From contig NZ_CP088014.1 of NCBI RefSeq assembly GCF_021044685.1, forward strand, positions 868,001 to 932,000: 64,000 bases of DNA, in the 5' to 3' direction. Each line of letters starts with the position of its first letter. The stretch's first letter is position 1. Below are positions 1-8,897 of the stretch, piece after piece. This stretch comes from Bradyrhizobium daqingense. GTDB lineage: Bacteria; Pseudomonadota; Alphaproteobacteria; Rhizobiales; Xanthobacteraceae. A model generated the notes under the pieces. That model did not search any database, was not told where the DNA came from, and worked only from the letters and a program-made list of their open reading frames with translations. The translations under genes and the position numbers were made by a program.

Positions 1-107
1 TGAAAGAAGCGCTCGGCAAGCAGCAGGTGACCGGTCGAGGACACGGGAAGGAACTCGGTCACGCCCTCGATGATGCCGAGGATCACTGCCCGTATTGCAT
101 CTGACAT
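1..107 (-). CDS. uppP: Undecaprenyl-diphosphatase, N-terminal fragment
   Basis: Reading the minus strand from the ATG at 107 gives [20 protein letters not shown] followed by [15 protein letters not shown]. This is the conserved first segment of UppP/BacA, with the [14 protein letters not shown] active-site block. The enzyme dephosphorylates undecaprenyl diphosphate at the membrane to recycle the peptidoglycan lipid carrier. Only the first 35 residues or so lie in the window; the gene continues past position 1. It is divergent from the GST-like gene at 277, with about 170 bases between them. Confidence 0.9.
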   Translation of the reverse strand, partial: MSDAIRAVILGIIEGVTEFLPVSSTGHLLLAERFF

Positions 108-276
108 ATTTACGGTCCAATTCGGCTGGAAAAGCGGGGCCCTTCTCGCCTATTCGCCCCCATGCCGCAATCGCAAAATGCCAAATCACGCCCTTGCTTC
201 GCGGTTTTGAAGGACTAGTGTGGCGCCGCACAAACATTGATGGATTCTTAAGCACCATCAAATAGTCAAAGGCTTC

Positions 277-969
277 ATGTTTACGCTGTTTCATCATCCG
301 TTCTGTCCGCATTCGCGCTTCATCCGCCTGATCGTGGGTGAATACGGGCTCGACCTGAAGCTGGTCGAGGAGCGCAGCTGGGAGCGGCGCGAGGCGTTTC
401 TGCTGCTCAATGCTGCCGGCACGACGCCCGTGATGGTGGACGACGAGCAGCCGCCGATTCCGGGCGCGGCGATCATCGCCGAATATGTCGACGAGGCCTA
501 CGGTGCCGAGATGGGCGCCAAGCGCCTGATGCCGGAGACGATTGCCGAGCGCGTCGAGGTGCGCCGGCTGATGGCCTGGTTCAACGAAAAGTTCTTCGAG
601 GAGGTCTCGCATCCTCTCGTCACCGAGCGCATCTACAAGCGGTTCATGAACGAGGAGGACGGCGGCGGCCCGCCCTCGGCCGACGTGATGCGCGCCGCCA
701 AGGCGAACGTACGCTATCATCTGGCCTATATCGGCTGGCTGGCGCAGACTCGCAACTTCCTCGCCGGCGACCGGCTCACTTACGCGGATCTCGCCGCCGC
801 GGCGCATCTCTCGGCGATCGACTATCTGGGCGACGTGCCATGGAGCGAGGACGACGCAGCCAAGGCGTGGTACGCGCGGGTGAAATCCCGCCCGTCGTTC
901 CGTCCGCTGCTGAGCGAATGGCTGGCCGGCGTGCCGGCGTCGCGGACCTACGTGGACCTGGATTTCTGA
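277..969 (+). CDS. Glutathione S-transferase family protein
   Basis: A 230-residue protein with a thioredoxin-fold N-terminal half ([20 protein letters not shown] near residues 5-24, with a CPHS motif at the usual redox or substrate position). A TTPVMVDD loop with the cis-proline follows, then an all-helical C-terminal half containing [20 protein letters not shown], the GST N-capping box. Cytosolic, probably glutathione-dependent conjugation or reduction; the substrate cannot be read from the sequence. It precedes queG on the same strand, separated by a palindromic repeat. Confidence 0.85.
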   Translation: MFTLFHHPFCPHSRFIRLIVGEYGLDLKLVEERSWERREAFLLLNAAGTTPVMVDDEQPPIPGAAIIAEYVDEAYGAEMGAKRLMPETIAERVEVRRLMAWFNEKFFEEVSHPLVTERIYKRFMNEEDGGGPPSADVMRAAKANVRYHLAYIGWLAQTRNFLAGDRLTYADLAAAAHLSAIDYLGDVPWSEDDAAKAWYARVKSRPSFRPLLSEWLAGVPASRTYVDLDF

Positions 970-975
970 TGGTGC

Positions 976-1073
976 GCGTCATGCCCGGGCTCGTCCCGGG
1001 CATCCACGCACTTCCTGTCTCGGTGAGGACTACACAAGAACGTGGATGGCCGGGACAAGCCCGGCCATGACGC
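976..1073 (+). repeat. Interspersed palindromic repeat between gst and queG
   Basis: The two arms at 976-1008 and 1041-1073 are near-perfect reverse complements (gcgtcatgcccgggctcgtc against gacaagcccggccatgacgc), each also containing a small hairpin. It is an intergenic REP-like element; the second arm reads in frame into the queG open frame. Confidence 0.75.
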
Positions 1074-1087
1074 GTGTGGATGCATCG

Positions 1088-2224
1088 GTGATTAAACCCA
1101 GCATCGACATTGATGAGCTTCGTACCGCGCTTGCACGCGAAGCGCGCGCGCTCGGCTTCGACTGCATCGGCATCACCGCACCTGGCACGATCGAGAACGC
1201 GGGAAAATACTTTCTCGAATTCATTGCCTCGGGTGGCCATGGCGACATGGATTGGCTCGCGGCGCAGCCGGAGCGCCGCGTCGATCCGCGCGGGCTGTGG
1301 CAAGACGTGCGCTCTGTGATCATGCTCGGCGTCAATTACGGCCCCGACCAGGATCCGCTCGCGATCCTGGAGCAGCGCACACACGCGGCGATCTCGGTCT
1401 ATGCACAGGGCGATGATTATCACGACCTCATCAAGAAGCGGCTGAAGGCGCTCGCGCGCTGGCTGGTCGCAACCGCGCCGTCGGAGGTGAAGGTGTTCGT
1501 CGACACCGCGGCGGTGATGGAGAAACCCTTGGCGCAGACCGCAGGCCTCGGCTGGCAGGGCAAGCATACCAATCTCGTCTCGCGCGAGTTCGGCTCATGG
1601 CTGTTCCTCGGCGCGATCTACACCACGCTCGACCTGCCGCGTGACGAGGCCGAGATCGACCATTGCGGCTCGTGCCGGGCCTGTCTCGACATCTGCCCGA
1701 CCGCGGCATTTCCCGTGCCCTACAAGCTCGATGCGCGGCGCTGCATCTCCTATCTCACCATCGAGAACAAGGGACCGATCCCGCGCGAATTCCGCAAGGC
1801 CATCGGCAATCGCATCTATGGTTGCGATGATTGTCTCGCCGCATGCCCGTGGAACAAGTTCGCGCAGGAGGGACGGGAAGCGAAACTCGCCGCACGCGAC
1901 GCATTGCGGGCGCCTTCTCTCGCTGAGCTCGCCCGGCTGGACGACGCGGCATTCCGTGCGCTGTTCACGAAATCTCCGGTCAAGCGTATCGGCCGCGATC
2001 GGTTCGTGCGCAATGTGCTGATCGCGATCGGCAACTCGGGCGATGCTGCGCTGGCGGGTGAGGCGCGGCGATTGCTGGAGGATGCGAGTCCTCTGGTGCG
2101 TGGCGCTGCGGTGTGGGCGCTGGGGCAGTTGGTGGCGCGGGACGAGTGTGCCGAGTTGAGGCACGCTGCGTTGGACAAAGAATCCGACGAGAGTGTGCGT
2201 GAGGAGTGGCACGCCTTCTCCTAA
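1088..2224 (+). CDS. queG: tRNA epoxyqueuosine(34) reductase
   Basis: Cobalamin-dependent iron-sulfur enzyme performing the last step of queuosine synthesis in tRNA. Two ferredoxin-type cysteine clusters are visible: [16 protein letters not shown] and the second set [14 protein letters not shown]. They follow the QueG signature [15 protein letters not shown] segment (here [20 protein letters not shown]), and HEAT-like repeats ([13 protein letters not shown]) close the protein. The open frame begins at ATG 1046, but its first 9 codons (MAGTSPAMT) are the translated arm of an interspersed repeat, so I place the start at GTG 1088, giving 378 residues. Start choice is inferred; the function is clear. 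Confidence 0.9.
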   Translation: MIKPSIDIDELRTALAREARALGFDCIGITAPGTIENAGKYFLEFIASGGHGDMDWLAAQPERRVDPRGLWQDVRSVIMLGVNYGPDQDPLAILEQRTHAAISVYAQGDDYHDLIKKRLKALARWLVATAPSEVKVFVDTAAVMEKPLAQTAGLGWQGKHTNLVSREFGSWLFLGAIYTTLDLPRDEAEIDHCGSCRACLDICPTAAFPVPYKLDARRCISYLTIENKGPIPREFRKAIGNRIYGCDDCLAACPWNKFAQEGREAKLAARDALRAPSLAELARLDDAAFRALFTKSPVKRIGRDRFVRNVLIAIGNSGDAALAGEARRLLEDASPLVRGAAVWALGQLVARDECAELRHAALDKESDESVREEWHAFS

Positions 2225-2232
2225 TCCACCGC

Positions 2233-2335
2233 TGTCATGCCCAGGCTTGACCGGGGCATCCAGTAAGCCGCGGCTTCTCGACTCGATCACTGCTGCCTCG
2301 GCGTACTGGATCGCCCGCCTTCGCGGGCGATGACA
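2233..2335 (+). repeat. Interspersed repeat, copy 1 of a three-copy family
   Basis: Starts tgtcatgccc and ends gcgggcgatgaca, with internal gcatccagta and gcgtactggatcgcccgcct segments. The same unit recurs at 3794-3895 and 49780-49882. Arms are inverted, so the transcript can fold. Confidence 0.75.
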
Positions 2336-2406
2336 CCGTTATTGTCGCGTCGTTGCGCGCACCACCACCCTTGATTTCCCCGCGCGTTTCTTCAATCTCG
2401 CGCATC

Positions 2407-3204
2407 ATGACAAACATGCCTTTCTTCACCCGCGACGGCGATACATTCCATCCGACGGAAGTGGCGAATGGTCCGTGGGATCCGAAATCGCTGCACGGAC
2501 GCGTCATCATCGGCCTGCTCGGCTTCGCCATCGAGGAGCGCCATTCCGGACCCGAATTCGTGCCGGCGCGGCTCACCGTCGACATGTTTCGGCTGCCGAC
2601 CATCGACAAGCCGATTCAAGTGACGACGCGCCTCGTGCGCGACGGAATGCGCATCCGTGTGGTGGAGGCGGAGTTCGTCTCCGGCGGTGTCAGCATGGCA
2701 CGTGCCTCGTGCCAGCTGCTGCGGCGAACGCAAAATCCTGAAGGCAATGTCTGGTCGCCGCCGAACTGGGACGTGCCGAAGCCATCAGACATTCCGAAAC
2801 CCACCGATCCCAGACTCGGCATGAACGGCAAATGGGCGACACGTCCCATCGTCGGCCATATGGGCTCGCTTGGACCGCGAAAACTCTGGATGAGCGAGGT
2901 GCGCGAGCTCGTCGCGGGCGTGCCGATGACGCCGTTCGTGCATGTCGCCACCGGCGCCGATTTCGCCAGCCCGTTTGCGAATGCCGGCGACAAGGGGCTC
3001 GGCTACATCAACAGCGACGTCACCATCTATCTGCACCGCCTGCCGGTGACAAATTGGATCGGCTTCGAGGTGGTGAACCATCACGCCACCGATGGTGTGG
3101 CGATCGGCGAATGCTGGCTCTATGACGAAGAAGGCCCGATCGGCACCGCGACCGTCGCCGCGCTGGCGCAGCGCAAGCCGATGGCGAATCCGTCGAAAAG
3201 GTAG
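2407..3204 (+). CDS. Thioesterase-like (double hotdog) protein
   Basis: 265 residues from the ATG at 2407 (MTNMPFFTRDGDTFHPTEVA). The protein resembles the TesB-like acyl-CoA thioesterase superfamily: HGRVIIGLLGFAIEE (first hotdog helix) then strands ARLTVDMFRLPTIDKP and IRVVEAEFVSGGVSMARASC, followed by a second half ending in NHHATDGVAIGECWLYDEEG. Predicted cytosolic acyl-CoA hydrolase of unknown chain specificity. The open frame extends upstream to 2353, but that part is proline-rich and repeat-adjacent, and ATG 2407 begins the family-like sequence. Confidence 0.75.
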   Translation: MTNMPFFTRDGDTFHPTEVANGPWDPKSLHGRVIIGLLGFAIEERHSGPEFVPARLTVDMFRLPTIDKPIQVTTRLVRDGMRIRVVEAEFVSGGVSMARASCQLLRRTQNPEGNVWSPPNWDVPKPSDIPKPTDPRLGMNGKWATRPIVGHMGSLGPRKLWMSEVRELVAGVPMTPFVHVATGADFASPFANAGDKGLGYINSDVTIYLHRLPVTNWIGFEVVNHHATDGVAIGECWLYDEEGPIGTATVAALAQRKPMANPSKR

Positions 3205-3209
3205 ACTCG

Positions 3210-3300
3210 GTCATTCCGAGGCAGCCGGCAGGGCTGAACCCGGAATCTCGCGCAGCAATCTCGGGATTCCGGGTTCGCGCTCCGCGCGCCCCGGAATGAC
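3210..3300 (+). repeat. Interspersed palindromic repeat
   Basis: Inverted arms: gtcattccgagg at the left end and ccccggaatgac at the right, with an internal cccggaatctcg / gggattccggg pair. Lies between convergent genes and could act as a bidirectional terminator. Confidence 0.7.
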
Positions 3301-3303
3301 GAC

Positions 3304-3771
3304 TTAAGCCAGATGCCGCTGCATCTCCGGCCGCGCTTTCAGCTCGGCGCCCTGCTTGGCGACGATCTTCGCGATCCGCTCGGGCGCAAACTTCAGGTCG
3401 ACGAAGGCCGGCGCGGTATTGGCGACCTCGTGATAGCTCGCGATCCTGCCGTCCTTCAGCGTCATGATCGCCACACCCTCGAACATCGCCCGCGCGCCGT
3501 TCGCTTCCGACAGCGTCGAGCGATAGCTGAATGTGTAGCGCGCATAGAGCGTGGTGCCGTCGGTGACGGGGGCGTGCATGTCCCAGCGGAAGTCGGTCGC
3601 CGTGCGATAGAACCAGTCGTCGATCAGCTCGGCGATCTTGGCGCGGCCGACGAAGGCGCCGTAGAAAACGTCGTGATAGACGCCATCCTCGGTGAACAGC
3701 TCAGCGAAGGCTTTCCCGTTGCGCTGCTCGACCGCGTCGCAGAAAGCGCGCAGCATGGCGGTGGTGGTCAT
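3304..3771 (-). CDS. Nuclear transport factor 2 / SnoaL-like protein
   Basis: A 155-residue single-domain protein typical of the NTF2-like fold: MLRAFCDAVEQRNGKAFAEL helix, then FTEDGVYHDVFYGAFVGRAK, DWFYRTATDFRWDMHAPVTD, and strands ARYTFSYRSTLSEANGARAM plus IMTLKDGRIASYHEVANTA. Such proteins bind or isomerise small hydrophobic molecules; the substrate is not deducible. Convergent with the thioesterase gene, and separated from the next minus-strand gene by a repeat. Confidence 0.75.
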   Translation of the reverse strand: MTTTAMLRAFCDAVEQRNGKAFAELFTEDGVYHDVFYGAFVGRAKIAELIDDWFYRTATDFRWDMHAPVTDGTTLYARYTFSYRSTLSEANGARAMFEGVAIMTLKDGRIASYHEVANTAPAFVDLKFAPERIAKIVAKQGAELKARPEMQRHLA

Positions 3772-3793
3772 CGGCGCTTCTCCTTGCCGTTGC

Positions 3794-3895
3794 TGTCATG
3801 CCCCGCGAAGGCGGGGCATCCAGTACTCCGAGGCTTCCCGGCTCAGTCACAATCGCCGCGGCGTACTGGATCGTCCGACTTCGCGGACGATGACA
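3794..3895 (+). repeat. Interspersed repeat, copy 2 of a three-copy family
   Basis: Same unit as 2233-2335: tgtcatgccccgcgaaggcg at the left, gcgtactggatcgtccgact and ttcgcggacgatgaca at the right. Confidence 0.75.
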
Positions 3896-3916
3896 GCGTG
3901 CATTGTAGAAACAACT

Positions 3917-4717
3917 TCACCCGATCTCCGCCACCGCCGCAAGAATTCGCGCGATGTCCTGCGGGCGCGACAAGCGGTGGTCACCGTCCTGGATCATGGT
4001 CAGCACGACGTCGTCGGCGGGCAGACGATGCGTCAAGGCAAACGCGTGCTGCCACGGCACATCAGGGTCTTTCGCGCCTTGCAGGATGCGGACGGGGCAG
4101 CCGAGATCGATGGCGCTGCCGAGCAAGAGATGATTGCGCCCCTCCTCGATCAGGTTTCGCGTGATCGGATAGGGCGAGCCGTCGCCATATTCCGACGGCC
4201 GCATCCAGACACCTTTGGTCTCGATCTCCTTCTTCACCGAAGAAGGGAAATTCTTCCACATCAGCTCCTCGGTGAAATCGGGCGCCGGCGCGATCAGGAC
4301 GAGACCCGCGAGCGACGCTCTGGCCTGCTCCTTCTCTTGCTGCTTCCTGATCTCGCGCGCGAGCAGCAGCGCCATCCAGCCGCCCATGGAGGAGCCGATC
4401 AGAACCTGTGGGCCGGCGCAGAAGCGCTCGAACACCGCCATGCTATCCTCCAGCCAATGCCCGATGGTTCCATCGACGAATTCGCCGCCGGATTCGCCGT
4501 GACCGGAATAGTCGAACCGGACCACAGCACGGCCGTGCTCCCTGGCCCAGCCGTCCAGCGCCAGGGCCTTGCCGCCCTGCATGTCCGACTTGAATCCGCC
4601 GAGCCAGACCAGTCCGGGGCCCTCTCCGGTACGTCGGCGCACCGCGATCCTACGCGCCGACGGACCTTCGCCGACGGTAATGAACTCGAGCACGCTATCG
4701 GGAATTGCATCGGTCAT
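3917..4717 (-). CDS. Alpha/beta hydrolase (ABHD10-like)
   Basis: 266 residues from the ATG at 4717 (MTDAIPDSVLEFITVGEGPS). The nucleophile elbow GSSMGGW is present, preceded by VWLGGFKSDMQGGKA (oxyanion-hole region) and RFDYSGHGESGG. The acid DPDVPW and the catalytic histidine in QDGDHRLSRPQD follow, completing a Ser-Asp-His triad. The pattern is that of ABHD10-type carboxylesterase/thioesterases; the substrate is unknown. The open frame extends to 4786, but the extra 23 residues look non-coding. Confidence 0.8.
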   Translation of the reverse strand: MTDAIPDSVLEFITVGEGPSARRIAVRRRTGEGPGLVWLGGFKSDMQGGKALALDGWAREHGRAVVRFDYSGHGESGGEFVDGTIGHWLEDSMAVFERFCAGPQVLIGSSMGGWMALLLAREIRKQQEKEQARASLAGLVLIAPAPDFTEELMWKNFPSSVKKEIETKGVWMRPSEYGDGSPYPITRNLIEEGRNHLLLGSAIDLGCPVRILQGAKDPDVPWQHAFALTHRLPADDVVLTMIQDGDHRLSRPQDIARILAAVAEIG

Positions 4718-4977
4718 GGAACGTTTACTCTGGCTGTGCAGTTTGAGCCGCTCGGACGGACTTTGTCGCGCGGCCCGACCCGGCATTGACCCTGCATTGA
4801 CCCTTGGGACGCTTGCGGAACAGGGGCAAGGTGTCTATGTCGGTCGGCGTGGGAAAGGGCGTGACCAAAATGCCTCGCATTTGAGGGTTTTTCGCGTCTC
4901 ACACGGGCGACTTGCTTGCCGGCAAACGCATCTTCCTTCAAGATAGCTGCTTCTTTCACAACTTTGGAGAACCACCC

Positions 4978-5517
4978 ATTCGCCGTCCCAATAAAGCTCC
5001 GCCCGCTGCCAGCAAAGACGGGCCGCGCATCAATGATGATATTCGCAATGCGCAGATCCAGCTGATCGATCAGACCGGTGACAACAAAGGCACGGTCGAG
5101 ACGGTCGTGGCCATCAAGATGGCCCAGGAAGCCGGCATGGATCTGGTCGAGATTTCGCCGAACGTCAGCCCTCCCGTCTGCAAGATCATGGATTACGGGA
5201 AATACAAGTATTCCGCTCAGAAGAAAGCCGCGGAAGCCCGCAAGCGGCAGAAGACGGTCGAGATCAAGGAGATCAAGCTCCGCCCCATGATCGACGATCA
5301 CGATTACGACGTGAAGATGCGCGCGATGCAGCGGTTCTTCGAAGAGGGCGACAAGGTCAAGATCACGCTGCGCTATCGCGGCCGCGAAATGGCGCACCAG
5401 GAGATCGGCACCAAGCTGCTGGACAAGATCAAGACCGACGTCGCCGAACTCGCCAAGGTCGAGCAGGACGCACGGTTCGAAGGTCGCCAGGTCGTCATGG
5501 TGCTGGCGCCGCGCTGA
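4978..5517 (+). CDS. infC: Translation initiation factor IF-3, AUU start
   Basis: 179 residues beginning [20 protein letters not shown], with the IF-3 N-domain ([15 protein letters not shown]) and C-domain ([35 protein letters not shown]). IF-3 binds the 30S subunit and checks start-codon pairing. No ATG, GTG or TTG stands at the family start. ATT at 4978 lies 8 bases after a clear GGAG at 4966-4969, so I take the AUU start known for infC, through which IF-3 represses its own translation. The frame runs upstream to 4912, but that part is not IF-3-like. Confidence 0.93.
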   Translation: MRRPNKAPPAASKDGPRINDDIRNAQIQLIDQTGDNKGTVETVVAIKMAQEAGMDLVEISPNVSPPVCKIMDYGKYKYSAQKKAAEARKRQKTVEIKEIKLRPMIDDHDYDVKMRAMQRFFEEGDKVKITLRYRGREMAHQEIGTKLLDKIKTDVAELAKVEQDARFEGRQVVMVLAPR

Positions 5518-5543
5518 CGCCGGTTTGTCAGGACTGAGAGCTC

Positions 5544-5577
5544 AACGGCCCGTCCGGATCTCCGGCGGGCCGTTTTG
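5544..5577 (+). terminator. Rho-independent terminator of infC
   Basis: GC-rich stem aacggcccgtccgga / tccggcgggccgtt with a 2-base loop, followed directly by a short T-rich run (ttttgttg). It lies 26 bases after the infC stop. Confidence 0.85.
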
Positions 5578-5627
5578 TTGTTCACCTTCCCGCCTGCGGG
5601 CGAGGGAGCGCACCAGCCTCTTGGCGA

Positions 5628-6032
5628 CTACGTCCGCGTCGCCTGCCAGGTGCCGCTGCACGGATCGCCGGAAATGACGCCCTTCCACGAGCCGGCGCCG
5701 TTCACGCCGGCGAGCCGGCCGCCGCCGGTCGCGTGGGAGGCGCCGACCGAGACCTGGACGGCGACGGCGCCGGACCGGTTGACCTTGCCCGAGACCCGGC
5801 CGCCGCCGGCGGAGGAGACGCGACTGCCTGTGACGCTGAAGGGAACGCTGTAGCCGGAGCTGCAATTGCCGCGCGTGGTGGCAAAGGTGACGTTCCAGAT
5901 GCCGTCATAGCCGCCGGCGCGGGCATCGGCCGCCTGAGGCATCATGGTGGCGGCGAGCACGGCGAGCAGCGCCAGGCGGCGCGGACGGGCGAGGGTCGAG
6001 AAAGAGGAAATCGATTGCGGGAAACGGGCCAT
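5628..6032 (-). CDS. Small secreted protein of unknown function
   Basis: 134 residues from the ATG at 6032. A signal peptide is visible (basic ARPRR, hydrophobic LALLAVLAATMM, cleavage near ADA-RA). The mature part is short, Gly/Ser/Val-rich and strand-forming, with GGYDGIWNVTFATTRGNCSS at its start and a second Cys in GDPCSGTWQATR, so a disulfide is possible. I recognise no enzyme motif. It lies antisense to, and splits, the infC to rpmI-rplT neighbourhood. Confidence 0.7.
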   Translation of the reverse strand: MARFPQSISSFSTLARPRRLALLAVLAATMMPQAADARAGGYDGIWNVTFATTRGNCSSGYSVPFSVTGSRVSSAGGGRVSGKVNRSGAVAVQVSVGASHATGGGRLAGVNGAGSWKGVISGDPCSGTWQATRT

Positions 6033-6306
6033 GGGTCCTGCTCCGGGACATGAAGGCGTGGGACATTGGGGTGGCAACCTCCAATAGTCTGCGGGCAGGT
6101 TCCGGCGGTTCATCGTTGCCAATCGGCCCGTCCTCTGTCATAAGCCCAGCCTTCATCGCCCGGCTGATTAAGGGCTGCCGTGGCGGTGTTCGTGCGGGTT
6201 TCGCGCTTGTTCGCAAAAACCTGAGCACAATCAACGCTCTAACGAGCATTTTAGACGGCCAGCCGCCTTCACGGGCGGATTTCTGTTGTGGCCATAGGAG
6301 AGCCAA
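6033..6306. other. Divergent intergenic region before rpmI
   Basis: Carries the 5' leader of rpmI-rplT. A small hairpin (ccgccttcacgggcgg near 6263) precedes the ribosome binding site ataggag at 6295-6301. L20 autoregulation acts through such leaders in other bacteria; whether this one does is not shown here. No gene seen. Confidence 0.4.
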
Positions 6307-6507
6307 ATGCCCAAGCTGAAGACCAAATCGGGCGCTAAAAAGCGCTTCAAGGTGACTGCCACCGGCAAAGTGATGCACGCCCAGCGCGGCAAGCGTCACG
6401 GCATGATCAAGCGGACGAAGAAGCAGATCCGTCAGCTCCGCGGCACCCGCGTGCTGTTCAAGACCGACGGCGACAACGTCAAGAAGTACTTCTTGCCGAA
6501 CGCCTGA
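6307..6507 (+). CDS. rpmI: 50S ribosomal protein L35
   Basis: 66 residues, [20 protein letters not shown] at the start, strongly basic, full family length, ending KKYFLPNA. It is a structural component of the large subunit. It starts after ataggagagcca, a strong ribosome binding site, and is followed 80 bases later by rplT, the usual partner. Confidence 0.97.
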   Translation: MPKLKTKSGAKKRFKVTATGKVMHAQRGKRHGMIKRTKKQIRQLRGTRVLFKTDGDNVKKYFLPNA

Positions 6508-6587
6508 TCGCGTCCACGATCACTGCCACCGCTGCCGCGCATCGCGCGGCGATCCGAAAACCAAGTCATCTCTGAAGGATTTTTGTC

Positions 6588-6947
6588 ATGTCTCGCGTCA
6601 AACGCGGTGTGACCGCCCACGCCAAGCACAAGAAAGTCTACAAGGCCGCCAAGGGCTTCTATGGCCGCCGCAAGAACACCATCCGCGCCGCCAAGCCGGC
6701 GGTCGAGAAGGCGATGCAGTATGCCTTCCGCGACCGCAAGCGCAAGAAGCGGACGTTCCGCGCGCTCTGGATCCAGCGCATCAACGCGGCCGTCCGTCCG
6801 TTCGGACTGACCTACAGCAAGTTTATCGACGGCATGGCTAAGTCCGGGATCACTGTGGACCGCAAGGTGCTGTCGGATCTCGCGATCAACGAGCCTGCGT
6901 CGTTCCAGGCGATCGCCGAGAAGGCCAAGGCCGCGCTGGCGGCGTAA
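6588..6947 (+). CDS. rplT: 50S ribosomal protein L20
   Basis: 119 residues, [20 protein letters not shown] at the start, with the characteristic [20 protein letters not shown] and [20 protein letters not shown] blocks. It binds 23S rRNA early in 50S assembly and is the usual translational repressor of rpmI-rplT. Full length, with an aaggattttt ribosome binding region upstream. Confidence 0.97.
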   Translation: MSRVKRGVTAHAKHKKVYKAAKGFYGRRKNTIRAAKPAVEKAMQYAFRDRKRKKRTFRALWIQRINAAVRPFGLTYSKFIDGMAKSGITVDRKVLSDLAINEPASFQAIAEKAKAALAA

Positions 6948-7051
6948 GCCGCCGCTCTGCGCAGCGTTCAGCTTGTGATGGCCAGGGCACAGGCGCGTCT
7001 CGCGCTTTCATCGCCCCGGCCGTCATCTCTCGCGCATACACTTCTCCGACG

Positions 7052-7110
7052 TGGATGCCCGGCGAATCTAACGCGAAGACGCGCTTCGCGCTTTTGGCCG
7101 GGCGTGACGG
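7052..7110 (+). repeat. Palindromic repeat upstream of pheS
   Basis: gtggatgcccggc at the left and gccgggcgtgacgg at the right, enclosing a second hairpin gcgaagacgcgcttcgc. It resembles the catgcccggg repeat family seen at 976-1073. It lies in the rplT-pheS spacer. Confidence 0.55.
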
Positions 7111-7152
7111 GCTAGGATCATCGGCTCAGCATCCTGGCCAAAAGGGATTGCC

Positions 7153-8235
7153 ATGACCGATCTTGCCCAGCTCCAAGCCCAGATCATCGCCGACATCGCC
7201 GCGGCCACCGACGAGGCCGCGCTCGAAGCCGTGCGCGTCGCAGCGCTCGGCAAGAAGGGCTCGATCTCGGCCTTGCTGGCAACGCTCGGCAAGATGTCGC
7301 CGGACGAGCGCAAGACGCAAGGCGCCGCGATCAACCAGGCCAAGGATGAGGTCACCCGGGCGATCGCAGCAAGGCGCGACGTCCTGAAGTCGGCCGCGCT
7401 CGATGCGCGGCTCGCCGCCGAGACCGTCGACGTCACCCTGCCGCTGCGCGATGCTGCGGCGGAGGCCGGCCGCATCCATCCGCTGAGCCAGGTCTGGGAC
7501 GAGCTGACCACGATCTTCGCCGACATGGGCTTCTCGGTCGCCGAAGGCCCCGACATCGAGACCGACGATTACAACTTCACCAAGCTGAACTTCCCGGAAG
7601 GTCATCCGGCGCGCGAGATGCACGACACGTTCTTCTTCCATCCGAAGGAGGACGGCTCGCGCATGCTGCTGCGAACCCACACCTCGCCGGTGCAGGTGCG
7701 CACGATGCTGAGCCAGAAGCCGCCGATCCGCGTGATCTGCCCGGGCCGCACCTATCGCATCGATTCGGACGCGACCCACACGCCGCAATTCCACCAGGTC
7801 GAAGGCCTCGTCATCGACAAGACCTCGCACCTCGGCCACCTCAAATGGATCCTGCACGAGTTCTGCAAGGCGTTCTTCGAGGTCGATCACATCAACATGC
7901 GCTTCCGCCCGTCGTTCTTCCCGTTCACCGAGCCGTCGCTGGAAGTCGACATCCAGTGCCGCCGCGACAAGGGCGAGATCCGCTTCGGCGAGGGTGAGGA
8001 CTGGCTGGAGATTCTGGGCTGCGGCATGGTGCACCCGAACGTGCTGCGCGCCTGCGGCATCGATCCCGACGAGTACCAGGGCTTTGCCTGGGGCATGGGC
8101 ATCGACCGCATCGCCATGCTGAAATACGGCATCGCCGACCTACGCCAGCTGTTCGACAGCGACGTCCGCTGGCTGAGCCACTACGGCTTCAAGCCGCTGG
8201 AGGTGCCGACGCTGGCGGGGGGGCTGAGCTCGTGA
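7153..8235 (+). CDS. pheS: Phenylalanine-tRNA ligase alpha subunit
   Basis: 360 residues, full length. It has an N-terminal coiled coil ([20 protein letters not shown] onward) followed by the class II synthetase core: motif 2 area [14 protein letters not shown], the [18 protein letters not shown] block, and motif 3 [18 protein letters not shown]. It charges tRNA-Phe as an alpha2-beta2 enzyme with PheT. The beta gene is not directly adjacent here: a DUF559 gene occupies the 658-base spacer. Confidence 0.97.
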   Translation: MTDLAQLQAQIIADIAAATDEAALEAVRVAALGKKGSISALLATLGKMSPDERKTQGAAINQAKDEVTRAIAARRDVLKSAALDARLAAETVDVTLPLRDAAAEAGRIHPLSQVWDELTTIFADMGFSVAEGPDIETDDYNFTKLNFPEGHPAREMHDTFFFHPKEDGSRMLLRTHTSPVQVRTMLSQKPPIRVICPGRTYRIDSDATHTPQFHQVEGLVIDKTSHLGHLKWILHEFCKAFFEVDHINMRFRPSFFPFTEPSLEVDIQCRRDKGEIRFGEGEDWLEILGCGMVHPNVLRACGIDPDEYQGFAWGMGIDRIAMLKYGIADLRQLFDSDVRWLSHYGFKPLEVPTLAGGLSS

Positions 8236-8284
8236 GGGCTGTGATCGGGCATTCGAAGACTCGCACCGTTCCCGCTGAGGAGAT

Positions 8285-8430
8285 AACCCTCTCCCTAACC
8301 CTCCCCGGCAAGCCGGGGAGGGAACGGATGGAGCGCGTGCGTAGCGTTCGTCGTATGGATACGTATTCGCCGTTCACTCGACAGGTCGGACTCCCTCCCC
8401 CGCCTGCGGGGGAGGGTTGGGGAGAGGGTT
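8285..8430 (+). repeat. Inverted repeat between pheS and the DUF559 gene
   Basis: Left arm aaccctctccctaaccctcc and right arm ggagggttggggagagggtt are near-perfect reverse complements about 110 bases apart, each followed inward by its own GC hairpin (ccccggcaagccgggg, cccccgcctgcgggg). A third, half copy lies at 8824-8866 at the other end of the DUF559 gene. Confidence 0.75.
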
Positions 8431-8450
8431 TCTCCGCGATGGGGCTGCCA

Positions 8451-8897
8451 ATGGTCGATCCCAAGCATCCGGACTGGAAAATATCGCCCAAGCTGCGCGC
8501 CAATGCGCGCGCGCTCAGACGCGACTCGACTGATGCAGAGCGCATCCTTTGGTCGGAGCTGCGTGCAGCTCGGTTGAACGGCGCGAGCTTTCGTCGCCAG
8601 GTACCGATTGATCGCTACATCGCCGATTTCATCTGCCATGCAGCCAAGCTCGTCATCGAGCTCGATGGCGGCCAGCATTTCTCAGACGAAGGCGAGCGCG
8701 CGGATGCGCGTCGCTCTGCCGCGCTCGAAGCCAAGGGCTTCAAGGTGCTCCGCTTCAGCAATCTCGATGTCATGACGAATCGTGGCGGCGTTCTCGAAAC
8801 AATCGCGACTACCATCGCGGAGAGAGCCCCCACCCCAGCCCTCCCCCGCAAGCGGGAGAGGGAGCCGACCATCTCCGTGGAGAAAAAGCAGCCATGA
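8451..8897 (+). CDS. DUF559 (Vsr-like endonuclease fold) protein inside pheST
   Basis: 148 residues from ATG 8451 (another ATG at 8439). It has the DUF559 pattern: [60 protein letters not shown] and GGQH, then [14 protein letters not shown]. The ELDGGQH and D-F-x-C segments are the putative PD-(D/E)XK-type catalytic positions shared with Vsr. Its stop overlaps the pheT start (ATGA at 8894), so translation may be coupled. Both ends are made of interspersed repeats: the C-terminal [11 protein letters not shown] is a translated repeat. Substrate and role are unknown. Confidence 0.75.
   Translation: MVDPKHPDWKISPKLRANARALRRDSTDAERILWSELRAARLNGASFRRQVPIDRYIADFICHAAKLVIELDGGQHFSDEGERADARRSAALEAKGFKVLRFSNLDVMTNRGGVLETIATTIAERAPTPALPRKREREPTISVEKKQP
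8824..8866 (+). repeat. Half copy of the ccctccccc repeat, coding in the DUF559 gene
   Basis: cccaccccagccctcccccg caagcgggagaggg: one arm of the repeat seen at 8285-8430, here translated as the tail of the DUF559 protein. Confidence 0.55.

Noticed and set aside
4868..4892. Attenuator hairpin aaatgc-ctc-gcattt before infC
   Set aside because: Stem of six pairs, and the T-run is 5 bases away; too weak to call.
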